26,672 bases of DNA from an uncultured Corynebacterium sp. (GTDB lineage: Bacteria > Actinomycetota > Actinomycetes > Mycobacteriales > Mycobacteriaceae). The position numbers and the translations under genes are program-made. Shown here piece after piece: positions 1 to 6,979 of this stretch (its first letter is position 1; every line of letters begins with the position of its first letter). The DNA is taken from assembly GCA_943908385.1 (NCBI GenBank), contig CALTTF010000020.1, positions 1-26,672 of the forward strand, written 5' to 3'. The notes beneath the pieces were generated by a model. The model searched no databases and was not told where the DNA came from. It saw only the letters and a program-made list of their open reading frames with translations.

Positions 1-1632
1 AAGGAGTTCAACACCATCGCTGTCGACGACGGCATCGCGATGGGCCACGGCGGCATGCTGTACTCCCTGCCCAGCCGAGAAATCATCTCCGACTCCGTCG
101 AGTACATGGTCAACGCCCACACCGTCGACGCGATGGTGTGCATCTCCAACTGCGACAAGATCACCCCGGGCATGCTCAACGCGGCGATGCGCCTGAATAT
201 CCCGGCGGTGTTCGTCTCCGGCGGCCCGATGGAGGCCGGCAAGGCAGTCGTCATCGACGGCGTCGCGCAGACCGGCACGAAGACGAACCTCGTCGACGCG
301 ATGTCCAGCTCCGCCAACGACGCGATTTCCGACGCCGACCTGGACCGCATCGTCGAGTCCGCCTGCCCGACCTGCGGCTCCTGCTCCGGCATGTTCACCG
401 CGAACTCGATGAACTGCCTGACCGAGGCACTCGGCCTGTCGCTGCCCGGCAACGGCACCACCCTGGCCACGCACACCGCCCGCCGTCGCCTGTTCGAGCG
501 CGCCGGTGAAGCAATCATGGATATCGCACGCCGCTACTACGGCGAGGGCGACGAGACGGTGCTGCCGCGCAGCATCGCCACCCGCGAGGCCTTCCGCAAT
601 GCGATGGCGCTCGACATGGCCATGGGCGGATCGTCCAACACGATCCTGCACACGCTCGCCGCCGCCCAGGAGGGCGAGGTCAACTTCGACCTGAAGGACA
701 TCGACGAGCTCTCCCACGAAATCGCTTGCATCTCCAAGGTCGCTCCGAACGGCGATGCCCACATCGAGGACGTGCACCGCGCCGGCGGCATCCCCCGCAT
801 CCTGGGCGAGCTCAACCGCGCCGGTCTGCTCAACACCGACGTCCACTCGGTTGCCTACTCCAACCTGCAAGAGTGGCTCGACGACTGGGATATCCGCGGC
901 GGCAAGGCCACCGACGAGGCGATCGAGCTCTTCCACGCTGCCCCGGGCGGCGTGCGCTCGTCCGAGGCATTCTCCCAGTCCAACCGTTGGGACAAGCTGG
1001 ACACCGACCCGGTGAACGGCGTCATCCACGACTTCGAGCACCCCTTCACCTCCGACGGCGGCTTGGTCGTCCTGCGCGGCAACTTGGCCGAGGACGGCGC
1101 TATTTTGAAGACCGCCGGCGTCGAGGAAGAGCTGTGGGAGTTCTCCGGTCCCGCCCGCGTCGTCGATTCGCAGGAGCAGGCCGTCTCCATGATCCTGGCG
1201 CGCGAGGTTCAGCCGGGTGATGTGGTGGTCATCCGCTACGAGGGTCCCGCCGGCGGCCCGGGCATGCAGGAAATGCTCCACCCGACGTCCTTCCTCAAGG
1301 GCGCCGGTTTGGGCAAGGTCTGCGCCTTGATCACCGACGGACGCTTCTCCGGCGGCACGTCGGGGTTGTCCATCGGCCACATCTCCCCCGAGGCGGCCCA
1401 GGGCGGCCTGATCGGCTTGATCGAGAACGGCGATACCATCCGCATTTCGGTGCGCGACCGCAAGCTGCAGCTCGAAGTCGACGACGACGTGCTGGACCGC
1501 CGCCGCGCGGAGATGGAGCAGCGGGACACCCCGTTCACCCCGAACCGCACACGCCACGTGACCAAGGCGCTGCGCGCGTACTCCAAGATGGCTACCTCGG
1601 CTGACAAGGGCGCTGTGCGCCGCGTGGACTAA
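1..1632 (+). CDS. ilvD: Dihydroxy-acid dehydratase, 5'-truncated by window edge
   Basis: Catalyses dehydration of dihydroxy acids to 2-keto acids in valine, isoleucine and leucine synthesis, using an Fe-S cluster in the cytoplasm. The reading frame is open from base 1, so the gene enters from the left; about 70 N-terminal residues are missing compared with the usual length of about 615. Family motifs are clear: the cluster-binding region with CISNCDKITPGM, the second cysteine region CPTCGSCSGMFTANSMNC, and near the C-terminus DGRFSGGTSGLSIGHISPEA. Nothing is broken in the visible part. It ends with TAA, and 49 bases with no visible terminator separate it from the next plus-strand gene, so read-through into that gene is possible. 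Confidence 0.97.
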   Translation, partial: KEFNTIAVDDGIAMGHGGMLYSLPSREIISDSVEYMVNAHTVDAMVCISNCDKITPGMLNAAMRLNIPAVFVSGGPMEAGKAVVIDGVAQTGTKTNLVDAMSSSANDAISDADLDRIVESACPTCGSCSGMFTANSMNCLTEALGLSLPGNGTTLATHTARRRLFERAGEAIMDIARRYYGEGDETVLPRSIATREAFRNAMALDMAMGGSSNTILHTLAAAQEGEVNFDLKDIDELSHEIACISKVAPNGDAHIEDVHRAGGIPRILGELNRAGLLNTDVHSVAYSNLQEWLDDWDIRGGKATDEAIELFHAAPGGVRSSEAFSQSNRWDKLDTDPVNGVIHDFEHPFTSDGGLVVLRGNLAEDGAILKTAGVEEELWEFSGPARVVDSQEQAVSMILAREVQPGDVVVIRYEGPAGGPGMQEMLHPTSFLKGAGLGKVCALITDGRFSGGTSGLSIGHISPEAAQGGLIGLIENGDTIRISVRDRKLQLEVDDDVLDRRRAEMEQRDTPFTPNRTRHVTKALRAYSKMATSADKGAVRRVD

Positions 1633-1681
1633 CTGCGCAGACTAGACGCGCACACCAGCCCCGCAACAACAGGACAAGGAC

Positions 1682-2950
1682 ATGCCGCTTCTTCTACTGC
1701 TCGGCGTCGTGCTCGGCGCGGTCAACCTCGGCCAGAGCTTCCACCTCGCCGTCAACGAGACGCTTCTCGACGTCGGCGTGTTCCGCGACGCCGGCGCCGC
1801 CTTCATCAACGGCGCCCCATTGTACGAGGGCTTCCCCTCCCGCAGCGGCTTCGCGTTCATCTACCCGCCGTTTGCGGCGTTGCTCTTCGTTCCCCTGACA
1901 TGGGTGCCGGAAGTGGCGATGGACATCATCTGGAATTCCTCCATCATCGCCGCGCTCTTCGGCATCATGGCGATGGCCTGCCACCGTCTCGGTTTGCGTC
2001 CGTGGTGGGCGTGGGCGGCGGCGCTGACGGGCTTTGCCACCTGCCTCGACACGGTGTCATCGAACTTGTCCTACGGGCAGATCAATATTTTCCTCGTCTT
2101 CTTGGTCGCAGCCGACGTGCTCGGCTACACGCCGAAGGCGGTGCGGGGCTTAGGCATCGGCGTCGCCGCCGGAATCAAGCTGACACCCGCCGCGTACGGC
2201 GTGATCTTCCTCGTGCGCAAGGACTGGTGGTCGGTCGCGCGGTCAGCCGGGTTCTTCGTGCTCACCGCGCTCATCGGCTTCGCGTTCCGCCCCCGCGAGT
2301 CTCTCTATTTCTGGACGGAAGAGTTCTTCGCCACCGACCGCGGCGGCGACGTGTTCTACCCGCCGAACCAGGGACTCGGCGGAATGCTCTCGAGGGGCCT
2401 GGTGGATGCGGCGATCGTCGAAAAGCTCTCGCCTGTCTTTCTGCTCGTCTTCGCCGTGGCGACGATCTTCATCGCTTACCGCTTGGAGGAACGCGGCCGC
2501 AGCGTCGAAACTCTCCTCGTCGTCGTGCTGGGCATTTCGCTCGGCGGGCCGTTCGCTGTCTCCCACCACTGGGCGGGCATCGTGCTCGTGCTGCCGCTCA
2601 TCTTCGCGGTCCGCGAGCAGGGGTTGCGCTTTCTGCTGGCGGTCGCCGCGGGTGCGTGGATCGTTCCGGGCTACAAGCTCGTGCCCGAAGAAAATGCGCA
2701 GTCGTTCGAGTGGCCGCTGTGGTTCAACAGCAACGTCATCGGGCTGCTGGGTCTGGCGATCTTCGTGGCGTACCTGATCTTCGCTATCGGCGGGCGCTTC
2801 AGCGCCGACTTCTTAGGCGAAGATCCAGAGCAGAACCGCAGCGGCGATACCGATGACGGCGCAGAGCCAGGAGCTGGTCATCGGCCGGCGAGCCCAGCTT
2901 CGGCCGAAGTCGATGCCGACGACGCCCGGGCCGGTGAACTGAACCGCTAG
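1682..2950 (+). CDS. GT87 (DUF2029)-type polyprenol-phosphate mannosyltransferase, membrane protein
   Basis: Multi-spanning membrane protein of the GT-C fold. The GT87 family in corynebacteria and mycobacteria uses polyprenyl-phosphomannose to add alpha-1,2-mannose branches to lipomannan-type glycans outside the membrane. Visible marks: a first membrane helix, then an acidic loop (D30, D36) where GT-C enzymes keep the catalytic Asp, then FIYPPFAALLFVPL and YGQINIFLVFL, both typical of GT87. ATG at 1682 is the only start: the frame is closed by TAG at 1643 and has no other start codon. AGGA at 1671-1674 may be the ribosome site. Odd: the last 45 residues, from L378, are hydrophilic and lie exactly antisense to the end of the convergent doxX-like gene. 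The acceptor glycan is unknown. Confidence 0.82.
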   Translation: MPLLLLLGVVLGAVNLGQSFHLAVNETLLDVGVFRDAGAAFINGAPLYEGFPSRSGFAFIYPPFAALLFVPLTWVPEVAMDIIWNSSIIAALFGIMAMACHRLGLRPWWAWAAALTGFATCLDTVSSNLSYGQINIFLVFLVAADVLGYTPKAVRGLGIGVAAGIKLTPAAYGVIFLVRKDWWSVARSAGFFVLTALIGFAFRPRESLYFWTEEFFATDRGGDVFYPPNQGLGGMLSRGLVDAAIVEKLSPVFLLVFAVATIFIAYRLEERGRSVETLLVVVLGISLGGPFAVSHHWAGIVLVLPLIFAVREQGLRFLLAVAAGAWIVPGYKLVPEENAQSFEWPLWFNSNVIGLLGLAIFVAYLIFAIGGRFSADFLGEDPEQNRSGDTDDGAEPGAGHRPASPASAEVDADDARAGELNR

Positions 2951-3730
2951 CGCCATGCCCGCCAGGGCGACAGCAAGCCACACCGACGGCTCCCACGCGA
3001 AGATATCCGAGGTGGCCTCGGACGACGTGACGGCCTCGATCGCGGCGAATCCCGTCGCGGCCACGGCGACCATCGACGCGACCGGCGTCAAGAGGCCGAG
3101 CACGAGGAAGACACCGGCCGCCAGGCCCATCGTCGGCAGCGCAATCGCGAGCGCGCGCGGGTAGGTGTGGGACGCGAGCTCGTCCTCGAGCCCCGCCAGC
3201 CCAGCGTTGCCGCCGAGCTGGAACAGCACCCCGAGCGACGACAGGATCAGCACCCCGCCGAGCACGAGACGGAGAATCAGCAGACCGACATCGGTCGTGC
3301 CGCGGCCGATCGCCGGCTGCGGGTCGCTCGTGGTTGTCGTGTCGAGAGCAGTACTTTCCGACGCGACGTCCTCCGCCCCCTCCGTCGTGTGCAGCGTGCC
3401 CGCCGTGCTGACGGTGCTGGCCGCCACCGGCTCCACCGCGGTGTCGGGCGTGGACGTGGTCACCGGATCGGAGGCTGGTTCATCGACGCGGTCGACGGTG
3501 ATATCGACCGGCTTTACCTGCTCCGCCTTGTCGGACTTGGGCGCCGACGGCAGAACCTCGGTCGGCGCTGCCTTGCCGGTGCGGGTGTAGACGTTGGTGC
3601 TGGGCACCTCGTCGAGGTCATCGATGTCGTCGAGGTGGTCCAGATCGGTGATGTCCTCGAGTTTGCGTGCCTTGTCAGCGGAGCTGCTCGCGGGCGAGCT
3701 TGCGGGCTTCTTGCTGCCTTTATCAGTCAT
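2813..3730 (-). CDS. DoxX-like membrane protein with long disordered N-terminus
   Basis: 305 residues. Residues 1-145 are hydrophilic and rich in Thr, Ser, Asp and Val, with an acidic LDD-type run at 29-41 (LDHLDDIDDLDE); they are probably disordered and cytoplasmic. Residues 147-302 form four hydrophobic segments (about 149-172, 192-232, 249-266 and 286-303) in the arrangement of DoxX/TQO-small-subunit-like proteins, a family linked to redox and stress functions but of varied role. The start ATG at 3730 is preceded directly by GAAGG, closer than usual for a ribosome site. The stop codon TAA lies opposite a Leu codon of the convergent GT87 gene, so the two coding regions overlap tail-to-tail in register. 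No partner genes suggest a specific function. Confidence 0.75.
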   Translation of the reverse strand: MTDKGSKKPASSPASSSADKARKLEDITDLDHLDDIDDLDEVPSTNVYTRTGKAAPTEVLPSAPKSDKAEQVKPVDITVDRVDEPASDPVTTSTPDTAVEPVAASTVSTAGTLHTTEGAEDVASESTALDTTTTSDPQPAIGRGTTDVGLLILRLVLGGVLILSSLGVLFQLGGNAGLAGLEDELASHTYPRALAIALPTMGLAAGVFLVLGLLTPVASMVAVAATGFAAIEAVTSSEATSDIFAWEPSVWLAVALAGMALAVQFTGPGVVGIDFGRSWARRPMTSSWLCAVIGIAAAVLLWIFA

Positions 3731-3778
3731 GCCTTCAAATTTAAGGCAGGAAAACGCCGCTATCGGGCTGCCACGCAG

Positions 3779-3808
3779 TGATTACTATGCTCGAGTGCAC
3801 ATCATCAA
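3779..3808 (-). promoter_or_regulatory. Possible promoter of the doxX-like gene
   Basis: On the minus strand a TTGATG box (3803-3808) is followed after 18 bases by TAATCA (3779-3784), about 48 bases before the ATG at 3730. The match to -35/-10 elements is moderate only; no operator is recognised. Confidence 0.3.
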
Positions 3809-3958
3809 CGGTAAAGACGAGAAGCAGCGACAAACCCCAACGAGCACGCCAATCCACAGCAGACCGCACAGCTCTCGTCACAATGGGACGCCGAGGCAGG
3901 CTGAAATCTGCTCAACGATGACAAACCAAGCCCCAAGGGGAGTAGGCACAATGACATC
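3809..3958. other. Intergenic stretch with no recognised gene
   Basis: Open frames here on either strand translate into low-complexity, Ser/Pro/Thr/Arg-rich or Cys-rich sequence with no family likeness and no good ribosome site. It lies between the doxX-like promoter region and the intron-like relic. It may be flanking debris from the same insertion history, but nothing positive is seen. Confidence 0.4.
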
Positions 3959-3965
3959 GTGAAGC

Positions 3966-4240
3966 GAATGCGACTCGCAGGACTAGTGCTACAGCAGATT
4001 AGTTCTCGATAGCTAGCTGGTCCGTGAAAGGGAAAGCTGAGACTGGCGAATGGCCACTTGTGGCGGACGCGATGCAGGAGTTTGGGGTACCGCGAGACAC
4101 GGTTAAAGGACGTTCCGAGCGGCAGAAGTTCGACTCCCCTCGGGGGTGTAACACCTCTAGTTAAATAGTGCAAGCCATAAACAATATACGGTTCCCTGTA
4201 GAGCAGCTAACCTTGAGAATCAAGGTAATCTCTGCCCAGT
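3966..4240 (+). mobile_element. Decayed, internally deleted group II intron (parts of domains I, V and VI)
   Basis: No protein explains this plus-strand segment, but it shares ordered tracts with the lactococcal Ll.LtrB intron as recalled: GGGAAAGCTGA (4030-4040), GCGATG (4069-4074), GGGTAC (4085-4090) then GAGAC, and CCTCTAGT (4154-4161) just after a GGTGT/ACACC hairpin. All belong to domain I. Shortly after comes TACGGTTCCC (4187-4196), matching the 3' strand of domain V, then a hairpin resembling domain VI: GTAGAG (4198-4203) pairs with CTCTGC (4230-4235), and ACCTTGA (4210-4216) with TCAAGGT (4220-4226), with an AAT bulge where the branch-point A would sit. The rest of domain I, domains II-IV, the maturase and the 5' strand of domain V are missing. 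The 5' edge is unsure; ATGCGAC at 3968 could be a mutated GUGCG start. It could not splice. The comparison is from memory, not a search. Confidence 0.6.
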
Positions 4241-5421
4241 CGCTCGAGGATCTGCGAGACGTTTGTTCTCTCCCGTGCGGCTGCCACTTTAAGTTCCGTC
4301 GCCGTCCCAGACGAAAGATAAATGGTGGTGCGGCGGTCTAGTTTCGGCTCCTGATCGTAAAACGAAGAATCCACAGCCCAGATGTTGATGCCGGCGTCGT
4401 GGGCGATGTCGTCGATAAGCGAAAGCTCTTCGTCGCTGAACTCGAGGTTGCCCACGGCGTCGATGTTGGCGTCGAGCTGTTCCACGCTGGAGGCGCCGAT
4501 GAGCGCGCTGGTGACGGTGCGCTCCTCCTGGTCGCGCAGGACCCACGCGATGGCCATCTGGGCGAGCGTTTGGCCGCGCTCGGCGGCAATGTCGTTGAGC
4601 TTGCGCGCCATCGAGATGTTGTCCTCGCTGAGCATGCCCTCGCTCAAGGACTTGCCGGCGGCCGCGCGGGAATCGGCCGGGATGCCGTCCAGGTAGCGGT
4701 CGGTGAGCAGGCCCTGTGCCAGCGGGGAGAACGCGATGACGCCGAGGCCGCTCTCCGCGGCGGACTGGAGCAGGGAGACATTGTCCTCGCCCGGCTCTTC
4801 GACCCAGCGGTTGACGATGGAATAGCTCGGCTGGTGGATGAGCAGCGGGCAGCCTTCCCCCGCCATGATCTCGGCTGCCTCGGCGGTCAGCTCCGGGCCG
4901 TACGAGGAAATGCCGACATAGAGCGCCTTGCCCGATGCCACGATGTCGCGCAGCGCGTACATCGTCTCTTCCAGCGGCGTGTCCGGGTCCGGACGGTGGT
5001 GGTAGAAGATGTCCACGTAGTCGAGCCCGAGGCGCTTCAGCGACGCGTCGAGCGAGGACACGAGGTACTTCCGCGACCCGCCGAAGCCGTACGGGCCGTC
5101 ATGCATGTGCCAGCCCGCCTTCGAGGAAATGATGAGCTCGTCGCGGTGCGCGGCGAAGTCCTCGGCGAGAATGCGGCCGGCGTTGATCTCCGCGGCCCCT
5201 GCCGGCGGGCCGTAATTATTGGCCAGGTCGAAGTGCGTGACTCCCCGGTCGAATGCGCGGCGCATGATCGCGCGCTGGTTTTCCAGCGGCTTGTCGTCGC
5301 CGAAATTGTGCCAGAAGCCCAAGGAGACAGCCGGAAGCTTCAGGCCGGAATTGCCCACCCGACGAAACCAGTTGTCCCCGTTGCGTTCGTAGCGGTCGTC
5401 AGCTGCACTGTAGGCGTTCAT
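4207..5421 (-). CDS. YghZ/MgrA-type aldo/keto reductase with C-terminal RHH-like extension
   Basis: 404 residues from ATG 5421. The AKR14-type family reduces small aldehydes such as glyceraldehyde 3-phosphate and methylglyoxal with NADPH in the cytoplasm. The AKR tetrad is visible as D65, Y70, K101 and H142, with LGFWHNFG and HFDLANNYGPPAGAAE typical of this branch. A longer frame starts at 5502 but would overlap the divergent neighbour's start and adds residues foreign to the family, so 5421 is preferred. CACAAT lies 8 bases upstream, which could give a near-leaderless message. The usual protein ends after about INIWAVDSS (roughly residue 350). Here about 50 residues follow, and residues 361-404 look like a ribbon-helix-helix unit (RRTTIYLSS, then a helix, then NVSQILERLGRDYL). 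The last codons overlap the intron-like relic on the other strand. Confidence 0.88.
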   Translation of the reverse strand: MNAYSAADDRYERNGDNWFRRVGNSGLKLPAVSLGFWHNFGDDKPLENQRAIMRRAFDRGVTHFDLANNYGPPAGAAEINAGRILAEDFAAHRDELIISSKAGWHMHDGPYGFGGSRKYLVSSLDASLKRLGLDYVDIFYHHRPDPDTPLEETMYALRDIVASGKALYVGISSYGPELTAEAAEIMAGEGCPLLIHQPSYSIVNRWVEEPGEDNVSLLQSAAESGLGVIAFSPLAQGLLTDRYLDGIPADSRAAAGKSLSEGMLSEDNISMARKLNDIAAERGQTLAQMAIAWVLRDQEERTVTSALIGASSVEQLDANIDAVGNLEFSDEELSLIDDIAHDAGINIWAVDSSFYDQEPKLDRRTTIYLSSGTATELKVAAARERTNVSQILERLGRDYLDSQG

Positions 5422-5501
5422 GGGCGCCAATTGTGCCACACCTTTGGTACTCTCACTCCGTTCATCATTTTTCCCTAATTCGTCAAAACAAAGGTTCTTC
5501 A

Positions 5502-6905
5502 ATGAAGAAAACCCTGAAAGTGGCCATGGCGCTCGTCGGCCTCACAGTCGGCGCCGGCTTCGCCTCCGGCCAAGAAGTGTTGCAGTACTTCCTCTCCTTC
5601 GGATACTGGGGCATCGTCGGCGCCGCCGTCGCGGGTCTCACCATCGCGGTTTTCAGCGCGTTCGTCTACCAGCTCGGCTCCTACTACCTCGCCGACAACC
5701 ACAGCGTGGTCTTCGAGAGTGTCTCCCGCCCGCTGCTGGCAAAGTACATGGACTACACCACCATGTTCACCCTGTTCTGCATCGGTTTCGTCATGGTGGC
5801 GGGCGCCGGCGCCAATATGGAGCAGCAATTCGGGTTCCAAACCTGGATCGGCTCCGCGATCATGGTCGTGCTGCTTGTCTTGTCCGGCTTTTTGGACGTG
5901 GACAAACTCAGCAACGTCATCTCGATGATCACGCCGCTGCTGATTATCTGCATCATCGGCGCGTTCATTCTCACACTGATGAACATGCCGGACAATGTGG
6001 GTGAATTGAACGAGCTCGCCCAGACTACACCGCACGCCCAGGGCACGTTCGGCAACTGGTTCATCACCGCGATGAACTACGCGACCCTGGTGATGATCAT
6101 GGATTGCTCCATGATGCTCGTCTTCGCCGGTTCCCACATCAACCCGGCACAAACCGGCAAGGGCGGCCTGCTCGGCGGCATCATTTTCGCAGTCCTGCTG
6201 ATGATCCTGGTGTTCATCCTGTTCTTCAACATGGAGCACATTCTCGACGCGGATCTGCCGCTGCTCATGGTCTTCGATTCCATGCACCCGGCCATCGGCA
6301 CCGCGGTGTCCATCGTCATCTACCTGATGATCTACAACACCGCCGTCGGTCTTTTCTACGCGCTGGGCCGCCGCCTCAGCCACGACCAACCGGGCAAATT
6401 CCGCCGCTACTACTTCATCGTGGTCGCTGTCGGTTTCGCACTGTCTTTCATCGGCTTCTCCGATCTGGTTGGCTGGGTCTATCCGGTGCTGGGCTACTTG
6501 GGCTTCATTCTCGGCATCATCATGGCTGTCGCGTGGTTCCGCGACCGCCAGAACATCAAGGACGAGACCGGCCGCCGCGAACGTCTCGCCGAACTCGCCG
6601 AAACACAGCTGCGCCCCGAGTCCGACAACCTGACCGCCGACGAGCGCGACGAGGTCGACAACCTGACCAAGGACTCCAATATCGGCGACCAGAACCTCTG
6701 GCACTCCGTCCAGGAGGAAGTCGCCGCTGACCTCGATGCCGACGGTTCCAACGACTTCAGTTTGGACAACGTTCCCGCCCTCGACCCGGAGTCCGACTCC
6801 TACGGCGGAGCCCCCGACTCAAAGGGCGACTCCATCAACTGGAAGTCCTACGAGGAGATGTACAAGACCGGCGAGTTCCCCGCCGTGAAGCCCGAGAAGC
6901 AGTAG
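5502..6905 (+). CDS. YkvI-type membrane protein (APC-superfamily-like transporter)
   Basis: 467 residues from ATG 5502, chosen because AAAGG at about 5489-5493 is well spaced and because the segment before it (from 5433) is not family-like. About ten membrane helices fill residues 1-350. The first carries VGLTVGAGFASGQE, the Gly-rich broken helix shared with LeuT-fold and YkvI (COG3949) proteins. Substrate is unknown; an amino acid or organic solute is an inference from the fold. Residues from about 360 to 467 form an acidic, soluble tail rich in Asp, Glu and Asn, probably cytoplasmic and without a recognised domain. It is divergent from the aldo/keto reductase across only 80 bases, and a strong terminator follows it. 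Confidence 0.8.
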   Translation: MKKTLKVAMALVGLTVGAGFASGQEVLQYFLSFGYWGIVGAAVAGLTIAVFSAFVYQLGSYYLADNHSVVFESVSRPLLAKYMDYTTMFTLFCIGFVMVAGAGANMEQQFGFQTWIGSAIMVVLLVLSGFLDVDKLSNVISMITPLLIICIIGAFILTLMNMPDNVGELNELAQTTPHAQGTFGNWFITAMNYATLVMIMDCSMMLVFAGSHINPAQTGKGGLLGGIIFAVLLMILVFILFFNMEHILDADLPLLMVFDSMHPAIGTAVSIVIYLMIYNTAVGLFYALGRRLSHDQPGKFRRYYFIVVAVGFALSFIGFSDLVGWVYPVLGYLGFILGIIMAVAWFRDRQNIKDETGRRERLAELAETQLRPESDNLTADERDEVDNLTKDSNIGDQNLWHSVQEEVAADLDADGSNDFSLDNVPALDPESDSYGGAPDSKGDSINWKSYEEMYKTGEFPAVKPEKQ

Positions 6906-6921
6906 CTTATCGACGCATAAA

Positions 6922-6967
6922 ACTGCCCCGGCCGCCGAACGCATTCCGTTCAGCGGGCCGGGGCAGT
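6922..6967. terminator. Bidirectional intrinsic terminator between ykvI-like gene and gatB
   Basis: A perfect 12-bp stem, ACTGCCCCGGCC (6922-6933) with its complement at 6956-6967, and an inner GAACG/CGTTC pairing. TCTTTGTTT follows on the plus strand and TTTTAT on the minus strand. It sits between the two convergent stop codons and can serve both. Confidence 0.9.
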
Positions 6968-6979
6968 CTTTGTTTGCGG

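Noticed and set aside
3167..3781. 204-codon plus-strand frame opposite the doxX-like gene.
   Set aside because: Antisense of the low-complexity N-terminus; no domain or ribosome site.
4120..4160. TTCGACT followed by CCCCTC-GGGG looked like a tRNA or tmRNA T-arm.
   Set aside because: The five bases on each side of the loop do not pair, there is no acceptor stem or CCA end, and the tract fits the intron better.
4024..4164. A 46-codon plus-strand frame starting at GTG with helix-turn-helix-like wording (WPLVADAMQEFGVPRDTVKG).
   Set aside because: It lies wholly within the stretch that matches group II intron domain I, has no ribosome site, and its apparent sense follows from the conserved intron tracts.
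3805..4173. 122-codon minus-strand frame rich in Ser, Cys and Arg.
   Set aside because: No family likeness or ribosome site, and it is antisense to the intron-like segment and covers unrelated intergenic DNA.
5422..5502. Longer N-terminus for the aldo/keto reductase (start at 5502) and for the YkvI-type protein (start at 5433).
   Set aside because: Each would overlap the other gene's start region; the added residues are unlike the families, and better starts exist at 5421 and 5502.
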